In this document: positions 1-9,727 of the stretch, one piece after another
Layout of the letters: each line of letters opens with the position of its first letter
Numbering within the stretch: position 1 is the first letter of the stretch
Source of the DNA: JADFNB01 sp036397455
Lineage (GTDB): Bacteria; Gemmatimonadota; Gemmatimonadetes; Gemmatimonadales; GWC2-71-9
Assembly: GCA_036397455.1 (NCBI GenBank)
Contig: DASWIX010000076.1
Coordinates: forward strand, 1 to 64,000
Reading direction: 5' to 3'
Length of the DNA: 64,000 bases
Notes under the pieces: generated by a model
The model's database searches: none
What the model was told of the DNA's origin: nothing
Seen by the model: only the letters and a program-made list of their open reading frames with translations
Position numbers and translations under genes: made by a program

Positions 1-3000
1 CGTCGTAAACCCGATCGTCCCCGTGTAGCCCGTCGCCACATTCCCATTGGCGTCCCGCGCCGTCACCGTCACGTCCGAACTCGTCCCCGCCGGGAACGGA
101 TCGCTGATCCCCGTCACCGCCAGGCTCACCGCCGTGCCCGCCGTCGCCGTCGCCGGGATCGCCAGCGTGTCGAACACCCCCAGGATCGCAAACAGCGTGT
201 CGCTCTCCGTCCCCGCCGTCGTCCCCAACGTCCAACTGTCCACCGCCGCGATCCCGTTCGCGTCACTCGTCGCCGCCGCTCCCGTCACCACCGCACCACC
301 CTCGCTCGCCTCAAACGTGATCACCACCCCGCTCACCGGATTCCCCAACGAATCCGTCACCAGCACTGACGGCGCCGTCGGCACCGCCGTCCCTACCGTC
401 GCGCTCTGCCCGCCGCCCCCATCCAGCGCCAGCAGGCCTGCCGCTGTAACCGTGTGTGGCTCGGTTCCCTCGCTCGTCGCGAAGTTGTCATCGCCTCCGT
501 ACGTGGCCGTCAACGTCCCGGTACCGGCGGTCGTCGGCGTGATGTCGCACGTTCCATCACCCACCGGGACCGTACATACGGCACCATTCCCGTCATCAAC
601 TGTCATGTCCCCCGCGGGCGTTCCGGCTCCCGGTGCATCGACCGTCACCGACCACATGACGGTTATTGTGCTATTGACTGGCGACGGATCCGATGCGTCA
701 CCGGTGATGGTCGTCGTCGTTATCGCTTTGCCCACCGTGTGCTCCGTCCCCGACGAGGCCCCGCCTGCGTACGTCGCGTCGCCCTGATATCTGGCGATGA
801 GCATCTTGTCGCCCGCCGTGCCCGATGTCAGCGCGCAAGATCCCTCCCCACCCGACAACGTCCCGGTGCATGTCGAGTCCGGGCCATCCTCGACGATCAC
901 GTCGCCCGTCGGCGTGCCCGTCGCCGAGGTCACGGTAAAGTCGACGGTGTAGGGTTCTCCCACCACGGTCGCCGATCCAGGACTGCCGGTGATCGTGGTC
1001 GTCGTGACTGCTTCGCTCGCGATGTGCGGCTCGGTAGCGGAGCTCCCGTCGAAATTCCCGTCGCCCGCGTAGGTGGCCGTGAGGGTCCACTCGCCGGCAA
1101 TGATCAACGTGATGTCGCACTCCTCATCGCCGACCGGGCCGGTACACTCGGCGCCGTTGCCGTCATCAACGGTCACGTTACCCGTCGGCGTTCCGCCGCC
1201 GGGCGCGTCAACGGTGACGGACCACGTCACCGTCAGCGCCTGGTTCACACCTGACGGATCGGGGGAATCGTCCGTGATCGTCGTGGTCGTCGAAGCACTA
1301 CCGACCGTGTGGGCCGCTCCGGCGGATGCGCTCGCGACGAAGTCCGCATCGCCCTCGTACGTCGCCGTCAGCGTCTTCCCCACACCTGCGCTCAGCGTCA
1401 CCAGGTCGCACGTCCCGTCATCAACCGGCGCCGTACAGCTCGCGTCATCGTCGCCCACCGTCACGTTCCCCGTCGGCGTGCCCGCTCCCGGCACATCGAC
1501 GGTCACGGTCCACGAAACGGTGATCGGCTGTCCGACGACCGTCGGGCTCGCGGTTTCGACCGTCGCAAGAGTGGTCGTCATGGCCTGATCGACCGTATGG
1601 TCCGTTCCGATCGACGCACTGCCGGCGAACTCGCCATCCGTCGCGTACGTCGCGGTGATCGTTTTCGCGCCCGCCGTCGTCGACGTCAGGATGCACGAAC
1701 CCACTCCGGCCGCCAGCACCCCCTGACAGGTTTCCGGCCCACCACCGACCGTCACCGTTCCCGTCGGCGTCCCGCTCGCCGAGGTCACCGTGAACGCCAC
1801 CTCGTACGATTCCCCCGTCACCGTCGCACCCGACAAATCCGTCGTGATCTCCGTCGTCGTGCCGGCCTCGACGACGGTGTGTGGCTCCGTATCGTCGCTC
1901 GTCTCGAAGTCGTCATCGCCCGCGTACGTCGCGGTCAGGGTGCCCTCCCCGACGGTCACCAAGGTGATATCGCACGAGCCAGCGGCCACCGGCGCCGTGC
2001 AGCTCGCGCCGTTACCGTCCTGCACCGTCACATCCCCGGTCGGCACCCCCGCCCCAGGCGCGTCCACCGTCACCGTCCATAACACCGTCACCGGCTGGTT
2101 GAACTCCGACGGATCCGGCAGATGGCTCTCGATCGTCGCGGTCGTGAGCGCCTTGTCGACCACGTGCGCCGTTCCACCCGACGCGCTCCCGGCGAACTCC
2201 CCGTCGCTCGTGTACGTGGCCGTCACCGTCTTCGCGCCCGCCGTCGTCGACGTCAGGTTGCACGAGCCGACCCCGCCCGCCAGCACCCCCTGACAGGTTT
2301 CCGGCCCATCACCGACCGTCACCGTTCCCGTCGGCGTCCCGCTCGCCGACGTCACCATGAACGCCACCGTGTACGGCTCGCCCGTCACCGTCGCGCCGGA
2401 CAGGTCGGTCGTGATTGCCGTGGTCGTCGCCGCCGTTGACACCGTGTGCGCTTCGGTGTCCTGGCTCGTCACGAAGTTGGCGTCGCCCGCGTACGTCGCC
2501 GTCAGAGTGCCCGCGCTCACCGTCGTCAGCGTCAGCGTACACGCCCCGGCCCCCACCGGTTCTGTGCAACTCGCCCCGTTGCCATCCGTCACGGTGACGT
2601 TCCCCATCGGCGTCCCCGCGCCCGGCGCGTCGACGGTCACCGTCCACGTCACCGCGACCGGCCGATTGAACTCCGACGGATCGGGCGTGTCCGTGGTGAT
2701 CGTCGTGGTCGTGCCGGCCGCGTTCACCGTATGCACCGTCCCGCTGGACACACTGCCGGCAAACTCGCCGTCCGTCGCGTACGTCGCGGTGATCGTTTTC
2801 GCGCCCGCCGTCGTCGACGTCAGGTCGCATGAGCCGACCCCGCCCGCCAGCACCCCCTGACAGGTTTCCGGCCCATCACCGACCGTCACCGTTCCCGTCG
2901 GCGTCCCGCTCGCCGAGGTCACCGTGAACGCCACCGTGTACGGCTCGCCCGTCACCGTCGCGCCGGACAGGTCGGTCGTGATTGCCGTGGTCGTCGCCGC

Positions 3001-6000
3001 CGTTGACACCGCGTGCGCTTCGGTGTCCTGGCTCGTCTCGAAATTGGCGTCGCCCGCGTACGTCGCCGTCAGGGTGCCCGCGCCCACCGTCGCCAGCGTC
3101 ACGGTACACGTCCCGACCCCCACCGCCGCCAGGCAACTCGCCCCGTTACCGTCGGTCACCGTCACGTTCCCCATCGGTGTTCCCGCGCCGGGCGCGTCGA
3201 CGGTCACGGTCCATGTCACCGTCACCGACTGATTGAACTCCGACGGATCGGGCGCATCGCTTGTGATGGTGATCGTGGTACTCGCCGCGCTCACCGTGTG
3301 CGCCGTCCCGCTCGAGACGCTGCCGCTGAAGTCGGTGCTGCCGCTGTAGGTGGCGACCAGTGTCTTCGCGCCCGCCGTCGTCGATGTCAGGGGACACGAC
3401 CCCGCGCCGTTGGTCAACGTGCTCTGACACAACGCCGCGGTTCCGTCGGCCACCGTCACCGTCCCCGTGGGTGTGCCGCCGGGCGCCGTCACGCTGAAGC
3501 TCACGGTGTAGGGCTCACCCACGCGGCTCGGGCTGGACACGACCGAACTGATCGTCGTGGTGGTTGGTCCCGGCCCGATCGTGATCGGGGCCGAAGTCGC
3601 CGTCGTCAGTCCGCCCGCGGCGAACAACAACGTCCGCGGCCCGACGGTCCCCGCGATGGCGAGGTCGGTGAAGACCGCGTCCCCGCCGGCATTCGTCGAA
3701 ACCGGATTGCCCCCGCTCAGCGTCCCACCACCCGAGGCGATGATCGCCGACACGTCAATGCCGGCGGTGTCGACGGGATTCCCCGCCTGGTCGCGCACGT
3801 CGATCACCGGTTGCTGCGGGAACGCGACGCCGTTCTGCGCCGAGGGTGACGGCTGGGTGGTCACGACGAGCTGGCGGGCGAGTCCCGCGGCGAGTGTGAT
3901 CGCATTGGACACGGCGCCGGTGAGATTGGTGCCGGTGAAACTCAGCCGGTAGGTACCGACCGGACCGGATATGCCAAGATTGGCAAAGGTGGCCAAGCCA
4001 TCGGCGGCGGTGATTGCCGTCTGTGTCCCGATGAGGATTCCCCCCGGTCCCGACGCGATCGCGGCGGTCACGACCACGCCGTCCTGCGGCACCGGATTCC
4101 CAGACCCATCCTGCAGTTGCACGCCGGGCTGGATGGCGAACACCGAGTCGCTGCGCGCGGTCGAGGACGGGTGCGTCACGACCGCAAGCTGCCCCGCCGA
4201 CCCGGCCTCACCCACCGCCGTGAACGTCAGCGGACTCCCGATCAGACCATCGACCGTCGCGAGCAACGTGTTGGGGCCGGCGGCGAGCCCCAGGGTCCAC
4301 GACGTCACCGCCGCGATACCGTCGACATCGGTCTGCACGGGCCCCGTCGGCACCACCGAGCCCCCTCCCTGATCGACCGAGAACTGGACGGCCACGCCAG
4401 GCACGCCGTTGTCGTTGGCATCCGTCACCAGGACGGACGGTGGGATCGGCACCGGTGATCCGGCCGTGCCGGTCTGATCCTGGCCGGCGTCGACGGCGAT
4501 CGTGGTTGGCGGACCCGCCGCGAACACGACGACCGCGTCATCCGTCAGCCCCAATCCGTTGACGGTTCCGCTGATCGTCGCGGTCCCCGTCGCGATCCCG
4601 GCCGTCAGCGTGGCGCTGTACGTGCCGTCGCCTCCGTCGACCACGGCATCCAGCACGCCGAGATCGGTCGCGAGCGTGACGAGGTCGCCGCCCGCCGTGA
4701 GCGCGTTACCGTTCTCGTCGAACAGGGTGACCGTGACAGCGGTCGTGCTGGCGCCATCGGCGACGATCGAATCGGCGGCGACCTGGATCGTCGAGGTCGC
4801 GGCACTCGCCGCGCCCGCCGTGAATGCGACGACCGCGTTGTCCGCGAGCGCGACCGCGTTCAGCGTGCCGGTAATCGTCGCCGTACCCGCCGTCGTTCCC
4901 GCCGTCAGCGTCGCGGTGTACGTCCCGTCCCCCTGGTCGGCCACCGAGCCCACGGTTCCGAGGTCCGTCGCGACCGTCACCCCCGCGCCACCGCTGGTCA
5001 GGGCATTCCCGTTGGCGTCGAACAGGGTCACGGTGATCGTCGCCGTGCTGCTCCCATCGGCGGTCAGGGACGCCACGCTCGCTTCGATGGTTGAGGTCGT
5101 GGGATCGCCTGAGCCGGGGGTGAATGCCACGACCGCATTGTCAACGATCGCCGCGGCGTTCACCGTTCCGGTGATCGTCGCCATGCCCGCCGTCGTCCCC
5201 GCGGTCAGCGTCGCGGTGTACGTGCCGTCACCCTGGTCGCTCACGGCGCCCACCGCGCCCAGATCGGTCGCCAGGGTGACCACGTCACCGCCGGCGGCCA
5301 GCGCGTTCCCGTTGGCATCGAGCAATGTCACGGTGACGCCGGTCGTACTCGATCCATCGGCGGTGAGTGACGGCGCGCCCGCCTCGATCGTGGAGGTCGT
5401 CCCATCGGCCGCGCCGGGCGTGAGGGTGACGACCGCGTCGTCGACGATCGTCAGCCCGTTCACCATCCCCGAAATCGTGGCGGTCCCGGCGACCGTGCCG
5501 GCGGTCAGGGTCGCGGTGTACGTGCCATCCCCCACGTCGGTCACGGACCCGGTACTGCCGAGGGTCGTCGACACGGCGACCACGTCACCACCGACACCCA
5601 GCGGATTGCCATTGCTGTCGCGCAGCGTCACCGTCACCGTGGCCGTGCTCACGCCGTCGGCGGTCAGCGACCCGGCGCTCACGTCGATGGTCGACGTCGT
5701 CCGGTCCACGTTCCCCGGCGTGAACACGACCACCGCGTCGTCGGTGATCGCCGCCGCATTCACGGTCCCGGTGATCGTCGCCGTCCCGGCACTCGTGCCG
5801 GCGGTCAGCGTCGCCGCGTACGTCCCGTCCCCCTGATCCGTCACGCCGCCGATCGTTCCCAGATCCGTGGTGAGCGTGACCGCGTCACCGCCCACCGCGA
5901 GGGCATTCCCGTTGGCGTCGACCAACGTGACAGTGATGGTGGCGGTGCTGGCCCCGTTCGCACTGAGCGACGCCGTGCTCGCCGCAATGGTCGAGGTCGA

Positions 6001-9000
6001 CGCGTCGGCCGGTCCCGGCACGAACTCGACGACCGCGTTGTCGGTCAGGGCCGCCGCGTTCACCGATCCCGTCACCGTCGCGGTCCCCGCGGAGGGCCCC
6101 GCGGTCAACGTGGCCGTGTACGTCCCGTCTCCGGCGTCCGCGACGCCACTCAACCCACCGAGATCGGTCGCGAGGGCGACGACGTCGCCCCCAAGCGTGA
6201 GCGGATTGCCGTTGCCGTCACGCAGCGCGACCGTGATCGTCGTGCTGCTCGACCCGTCCGCGATCAACGACGCCGCGCCGGCATCGATGACGGAGGTCGT
6301 CGGATCGGCGGTGCCCGACGTCGCGGTCGCCACGAACTCCACGGCACCCACCCCGAGCACCACCGCTCGCAGGGTATCGCTCTGGTCACCGGCCGTCGTG
6401 CCGAGCACCCACGCGGTCACCGCTGCGATCCCGTCGACGCCGGTCACGGACGGACTGCCGGTGACGCTCCCGGTCCCGGACGCCGTAAACGTGACGGTCA
6501 CGCCAAGCACGGGGTTCCCCGCCCCATCGGTGACGAGGACGGCCGGAGGCACCGACACGGCCTGGCCGACGCCCGCCGACTGGCCGACGCCCGCGCTGGC
6601 GACGACGGCGGTGGCGACGCCGGACGACACGTCGAACGGGCTGCTCTCGACGGCGGGCAGTCCACCGCCGCTGACCGTGAGCGAATAGCCGCCGGCGGCG
6701 AGGTCGATGGCGAGATCGGCGAACGAGGCCGCGCCCGCGACGGCCGGGGCATCGGTCATGCCGGACAACATCGCGCCGGTCGCGCCGGTCCCGTCGGTGA
6801 TGGCGATCGTGACGACCGACGCGAAGCTCGTGTCCACCAGGCCCGACGCTTCGCGCGCCTCGATGACGACCGGAGGCGCGATGGTCGCGCCCGCGATCGT
6901 CGACGCCGGCTGCACGGTGTAGACGAATGCCACCGCCGGAATGACGAGATAGAAGTCCACATCGGCTTCCGGATTGGCGCCGAACGCCTCCCACGCCCCG
7001 GCGCGGTCCGTTTCGTCCATCGCGCGGGCCCGCCAGTGATAGGCCGTGTCGTCCGCGAGGCCGTCGACGCTCACCGACGCGGACCCGCCGCTGGCCACCG
7101 GCGAGCCGGTGGCGCTCGGTGTCCCGGTAAAGGGTGTCCCGATCGGCAGGACTTCGACCTGCAGCCGCAGCGTCGCGCCGGGATCGGGATCGGCCACGCT
7201 TGCGTGGAACACCACGGTCGCATCCACCGCCGTGTCACCGACCGCCACCGCGGTCACCCCGTCCGCCCGAAGCTGCTCCAATCCACCCGGCGAACTCGGC
7301 GGCTCGGGAATCGCCACGCCCACGTCGCGCTCGGTATCGGCGTTGCCACCAAACGCGGTCCAGGCGCTCGACCGGCCGGTCTCGTCCACGACACGCGCCT
7401 GCCAGCGATACTCGGTGTCATCGATCAGCCCATCGATCCGGACCACGGACGACCCGCCGCTCGGCGTGACCGGTCCGGCATGGGTGAACGTGTCGGTGAA
7501 CGGCGTCGCCAGCGGCCGCATCTCGATTTCGAGCTGCAGCATGGCGCCGGGATCGGGATCAGCGAGGTCGGCCCGCAGCACGACAACTGCCTCGGCCGTC
7601 TGCCCGCCGGGCGCGATCGCCGTGACGCTATCGCCGGCGAACTGTGTCATGCCGGTCGGTGCGGCGGGATCCGCAGGCACGGCGACCGCGAAATCCGGCT
7701 CCGACTCGCCGTTGCCGCCGAACGCGACCCAGGCGCTCATGCGTCCCGTCTGATCGGTCGCGCGCGCACGCCAGTGGTACGCTCGATCGTCGGCGAGCCC
7801 CGTGGCGGCCACGTGGGCCACACCGGCGAGCCCCGGATCGCTCGACGCCGTCGGCACGCCGCTGAACGCGGTTCCGATGGGCTGAATCTCGATGTCGAGT
7901 TGGATCATGGCGGCGGGATCAGCGTCGGCGACGCCGGCGCGCAGGACGAGCGACGCGACGAGTATCGTGTCGCCGGGCCCGACCACCGTCGTGGAATCGG
8001 TTGCCAGCTGCGCCAGGTCGGTCGGCATCTCGGGCGGGTCGGGCACGGCGGTGGAGAAATCCGGTGCCGTTTCCGGGTTGCCGCCGAACGCGACCCAATC
8101 GCTCGTCAATCCTGTCTGGTCGACCGCGCGAGCCTGCCAGTGATAGTCGACGTCGTCGTTCAAGCCGGTGATCGTGACGACGGCGCTGTCGCCGCTCGAG
8201 ACCTGGACACTCGACCCGGTCGGAGTCCCGCCGAACGGCATCCCAACGGGGATGACCTCGACCTCGAGCCGCACCAGGTCCCCGACGTCCACGTCGCTCA
8301 GGTCGGCTCGGAAGACGACCGTGCGCTCGTCGGTCGTGTCCGCCACGTTCAGCGGCGTCTTGGCGTCGCTCTTGCGCTGACCCGGGTTGACGGGATCGGC
8401 GGGCGCCTCGGGTACCGCGACCCGGAAGTCCGCCTCCGTCTCGCTGTTCCCCCCGAACGACGACCACGCGCTGGCTCGGCCGGTCTGGTCGACGGCCCGC
8501 ATTTGCCAGCGATAGTCCGTGTCGTCGAGCAAGCCACTCACGGCCACCAGGGCGTTGCTGTCGGGCCGCACACCGACTCCCCCGATCGCCACACCCGTAA
8601 ACGCCTCGCCGAGCGCCCGCACTTCGACTTCCAGTCGAATCAGGTCGGTCGTGTCCGGATCGGACACCCTGCCCTGGAGCACCAACGCCGAACTGTCGAC
8701 CGCACCGCCAACCGCAACGAGGGTGGTGCTGTCGGCGGCGAACTGTGCCGCCGTCGTCGGGGACGCGGGTGGCCGGGGCGGGGTGAATTCGAGCGTGAAG
8801 GGCCCGGAGGCCTGCGGGCCGTCTCCCACCGCTTCGATCACGTAGTTGCCGGCTCCGGGCAGCAACTGGTAGACCAGGCACGGATTCCCGGCGACGCCGT
8901 TACAGTCATCCGATTGACCGACCGGCGCTCCCGCGATCCCATCCCGGGCCAGGACGAGATAGCCGTCGAACGCCTCCGATCGCATCACGATCGTCACCGA

Positions 9001-9555
9001 GTCGAACGTGGCGCTGAAGCGGAACAGTTTGGCCGGCATCCCCGATCGGTGGGGAGACGCGCAGTCACTCGCACTCAACGAGTCCGTGATCGTCGTCCCG
9101 GCCACGATCGCTCCGACCCGACATGGATAGATGGTGAACTGCACGGGGATCCGGGTCGGATCGCCGGCACCCTCAACCAGGGCCGCAATGATCGTATCGT
9201 GGTGCACACCGACAGGGAGCCCCGCCGGATTCAGCGAGACCGAGACGGAGGACGGCGTCGTCCCGCCGGCGGCACTCAGCACGAGCCAGGCGCTCCCCCG
9301 CGCGCGCGACGCGGTCCACGCCAGGGCCGTCGGCCCGGTATGGTTGACGTCGAACGCCACCGTATGCACGTCCCGGCTCCCGACCGCGGCGGAATCGACC
9401 AGCTGCGCCGACGACAGCGCGAGACCACCCGAGTCGGGCGGCGCCACCAGTTCACCCAACTGACACGTCTGGACAAGTAGCGCCGTCGCAAGAAGGACGA
9501 CGGCGGTAGCGAGACGGCGGATCTGGGTGACGGCGGGTCGGGTTATTTCACGCAC
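1..9555 (-). CDS. giant multi-repeat surface protein, probable lipoprotein (C-terminus beyond the left edge)
   Basis: A single minus-strand frame stays open from a GTG at 9555 to base 1, giving 3185 residues with no stop. The N-terminus has Arg residues, a hydrophobic stretch and VQTC at about residue 33, a weak lipobox. Modules in order: a BACON-like domain (~45-135); a PPC-like domain (~140-255); five FN3-like repeats of about 120 aa (~265-862); two invasin-like domains (~870-1075); six exact 100-aa invasin/Big_1-like repeats (~1083-1683); three more Ig-like domains (~1685-1990); eleven Ig-like Big_3_5-type repeats of about 95 aa, most with a Cys pair (~1993-3037); and further invasin-like domains to the edge. 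Such chains usually form long surface fibres for adhesion or display. No enzymatic domain is visible. The start is uncertain: the Shine-Dalgarno is weak. Anchor and C-terminal domain are not in the window. The frame is certain, the function is inferred. Confidence 0.9.
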   Translation of the reverse strand, partial: MREITRPAVTQIRRLATAVVLLATALLVQTCQLGELVAPPDSGGLALSSAQLVDSAAVGSRDVHTVAFDVNHTGPTALAWTASRARGSAWLVLSAAGGTTPSSVSVSLNPAGLPVGVHHDTIIAALVEGAGDPTRIPVQFTIYPCRVGAIVAGTTITDSLSASDCASPHRSGMPAKLFRFSATFDSVTIVMRSEAFDGYLVLARDGIAGAPVGQSDDCNGVAGNPCLVYQLLPGAGNYVIEAVGDGPQASGPFTLEFTPPRPPASPTTAAQFAADSTTLVAVGGAVDSSALVLQGRVSDPDTTDLIRLEVEVRALGEAFTGVAIGGVGVRPDSNALVAVSGLLDDTDYRWQMRAVDQTGRASAWSSFGGNSETEADFRVAVPEAPADPVNPGQRKSDAKTPLNVADTTDERTVVFRADLSDVDVGDLVRLEVEVIPVGMPFGGTPTGSSVQVSSGDSAVVTITGLNDDVDYHWQARAVDQTGLTSDWVAFGGNPETAPDFSTAVPDPPEMPTDLAQLATDSTTVVGPGDTILVASLVLRAGVADADPAAMIQLDIEIQPIGTAFSGVPTASSDPGLAGVAHVAATGLADDRAYHWRARATDQTGRMSAWVAFGGNGESEPDFAVAVPADPAAPTGMTQFAGDSVTAIAPGGQTAEAVVVLRADLADPDPGAMLQLEIEMRPLATPFTDTFTHAGPVTPSGGSSVVRIDGLIDDTEYRWQARVVDETGRSSAWTAFGGNADTERDVGVAIPEPPSSPGGLEQLRADGVTAVAVGDTAVDATVVFHASVADPDPGATLRLQVEVLPIGTPFTGTPSATGSPVASGGSASVSVDGLADDTAYHWRARAMDETDRAGAWEAFGANPEADVDFYLVIPAVAFVYTVQPASTIAGATIAPPVVIEAREASGLVDTSFASVVTIAITDGTGATGAMLSGMTDAPAVAGAASFADLAIDLAAGGYSLTVSGGGLPAVESSPFDVSSGVATAVVASAGVGQSAGVGQAVSVPPAVLVTDGAGNPVLGVTVTFTASGTGSVTGSPSVTGVDGIAAVTAWVLGTTAGDQSDTLRAVVLGVGAVEFVATATSGTADPTTSVIDAGAASLIADGSSSTTITVALRDGNGNPLTLGGDVVALATDLGGLSGVADAGDGTYTATLTAGPSAGTATVTGSVNAAALTDNAVVEFVPGPADASTSTIAASTASLSANGASTATITVTLVDANGNALAVGGDAVTLTTDLGTIGGVTDQGDGTYAATLTAGTSAGTATITGTVNAAAITDDAVVVFTPGNVDRTTSTIDVSAGSLTADGVSTATVTVTLRDSNGNPLGVGGDVVAVSTTLGSTGSVTDVGDGTYTATLTAGTVAGTATISGMVNGLTIVDDAVVTLTPGAADGTTSTIEAGAPSLTADGSSTTGVTVTLLDANGNALAAGGDVVTLATDLGAVGAVSDQGDGTYTATLTAGTTAGMATITGTVNAAAIVDNAVVAFTPGSGDPTTSTIEASVASLTADGSSTATITVTLFDANGNALTSGGAGVTVATDLGTVGSVADQGDGTYTATLTAGTTAGTATITGTLNAVALADNAVVAFTAGAASAATSTIQVAADSIVADGASTTAVTVTLFDENGNALTAGGDLVTLATDLGVLDAVVDGGDGTYSATLTAGIATGTATISGTVNGLGLTDDAVVVFAAGPPTTIAVDAGQDQTGTAGSPVPIPPSVLVTDANDNGVPGVAVQFSVDQGGGSVVPTGPVQTDVDGIAAVTSWTLGLAAGPNTLLATVDGLIGSPLTFTAVGEAGSAGQLAVVTHPSSTARSDSVFAIQPGVQLQDGSGNPVPQDGVVVTAAIASGPGGILIGTQTAITAADGLATFANLGISGPVGTYRLSFTGTNLTGAVSNAITLAAGLARQLVVTTQPSPSAQNGVAFPQQPVIDVRDQAGNPVDTAGIDVSAIIASGGGTLSGGNPVSTNAGGDAVFTDLAIAGTVGPRTLLFAAGGLTTATSAPITIGPGPTTTTISSVVSSPSRVGEPYTVSFSVTAPGGTPTGTVTVADGTAALCQSTLTNGAGSCPLTSTTAGAKTLVATYSGSTDFSGSVSSGTAHTVSAASTTITITSDAPDPSEFNQSVTVTWTVTVDAPGAGTPMGNVTVTDGNGASCLAAVGVGTCTVTLATVGAGTLTATYAGDANFETSQDTEAHAVSTAATTTAITTDLSGATVTGEPYTVAFTVTSASGTPTGTVTVGDGPETCQGVLAGGVGSCDLTSTTAGAKTITATYATDGEFAGSVSSGTVHTVNAAGTTTTITTDTPDPSEFNRPVAVTWTVTVDAPGAGTPMGNVTVTDGNGASCTEPVGAGACTLTLTTVSAGTLTATYAGDANFVTSQDTEAHTVSTAATTTAITTDLSGATVTGEPYTVAFMVTSASGTPTGTVTVGDGPETCQGVLAGGVGSCNLTSTTAGAKTVTATYTSDGEFAGSASGGTAHVVDKALTTATIESHLPDPSEFNQPVTVLWTVTVDAPGAGVPTGDVTVQDGNGASCTAPVAAGSCDITLVTVGEGTLTATYAGDDDFETSDDTEPHTVVEAGTTTEITTDLSGATVTGESYEVAFTVTSASGTPTGTVTVGGGPETCQGVLAAGVGSCILTSTTAGAKTITATYATDGEFAGSASIGTDHTVDQAMTTTLATVETASPTVVGQPITVSWTVTVDVPGAGTPTGNVTVGDDDASCTAPVDDGTCDLVTLSAGVGKTLTATYEGDADFVASASAGAAHTVGSASTTTTITDDSPDPSGVNQALTVTWSVTVDAPGGGTPTGNVTVDDGNGAECTGPVGDEECDITLIIAGEWTLTATYAGDGNFDGSSATEPHIASEAVTTTTITGSPGSATVVGEPYTVDFTVTSATGTPTGDVIVEDGPDSTCTGTLSGGEGSCALTSGTAGDKMLIARYQGDATYAGGASSGTEHTVGKAITTTTITGDASDPSPVNSTITVMWSVTVDAPGAGTPAGDMTVDDGNGAVCTVPVGDGTCDITPTTAGTGTLTATYGGDDNFATSEGTEPHTVTAAGLLALDGGGGQSATVGTAVPTAPSVLVTDSLGNPVSGVVITFEASEGGAVVTGAAATSDANGIAAVDSWTLGTTAGTESDTLFAILGVFDTLAIPATATAGTAVSLAVTGISDPFPAGTSSDVTVTARDANGNVATGYTGTIGFTT
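445..3575 (-). repeat. eleven Ig-like coding repeats, mostly an A-B pair with an exact 567-bp period
   Basis: Two alternating Ig-like domain types, about 95 aa each, form a 189-codon pair. The anchor cgcccgccgtcgtcga recurs at 1668, 2235, 2802 and, with one change, 3369, exactly 567 bp apart. The next copy at 810 is 858 bp away, because one extra hybrid domain (291 bp) is inserted. In order from the protein N-terminus: A-B-A-B-A-B-A-C-B-A-B. Neighbouring units are nearly identical in places (2281-2510 against 2848-3077), implying recent duplication or gene conversion. Confidence 0.88.
4506..6305 (-). repeat. six invasin/Big_1-like coding repeats with an exact 300-bp period
   Basis: Six in-frame units recur every 300 bp. 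The forward-strand anchor around 'tacgt.ccgtc' falls at about 4618, 4918, 5218, 5518, 5818 and 6118. Each 100-aa unit carries STI-(8)-ADG-(5)-ITVTL.D.NGN...GGD.V....LG......D.GDGTY.ATLTAG...GTATI.G.(V/L)N. The length is strictly conserved although the bases have diverged, consistent with structural selection for one domain per unit. Confidence 0.85.
6970..8770 (-). repeat. five FN3-like coding repeats, ~120 aa each
   Basis: Inside the giant gene, five units of about 360-370 bp each end with W..FGGN.(E/D)(S/T)(E/A) followed by an acidic, aromatic residue. They share the core pattern DP/DV..G..(I/L)RLE(V/I)E and D(D)T.Y.W.(A/M)RA.D.TGR. This is a beta-sandwich pattern typical of fibronectin type III-like modules. 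Units differ clearly from one another, so this array is older than the 567-bp array in the same gene. Confidence 0.75.
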
Positions 9556-9727
9556 CGTACAACGAACACAGGACGCAAGAGGACCGTCCTTCGTGGTGGT
9601 TTTCGCCCGCGGAGCGACACTCCCATGCTTGAGTGACCACCGACAAGACAGCAGGAAGAGTCTACACCGCGGCGCCGAGAGGCGTTAGGGGTGCACGGGG
9701 GCCGGCAGCGCAGCTGACGAAGGAGGG

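Noticed and set aside
1..3575. CRISPR array suggested by regular repeats
   Set aside because: The periodic units are 291-567 bp, in-frame coding repeats that translate to Ig-like domains, with no short spacer/repeat structure.
4502..5836. Plus-strand open frame with repeated VPSP and VTV motifs
   Set aside because: It reproduces the 300-bp repeat of the giant gene in an antisense frame. No start context, and composition is an artefact of repeat plus high GC.
7036..9480. Long plus-strand open frame (over 800 codons) opposite the giant gene
   Set aside because: It is Arg/His/Gly-rich with no domain pattern, and it mirrors codons of the real minus-strand gene. The repeats and signal make sense only on the minus strand.
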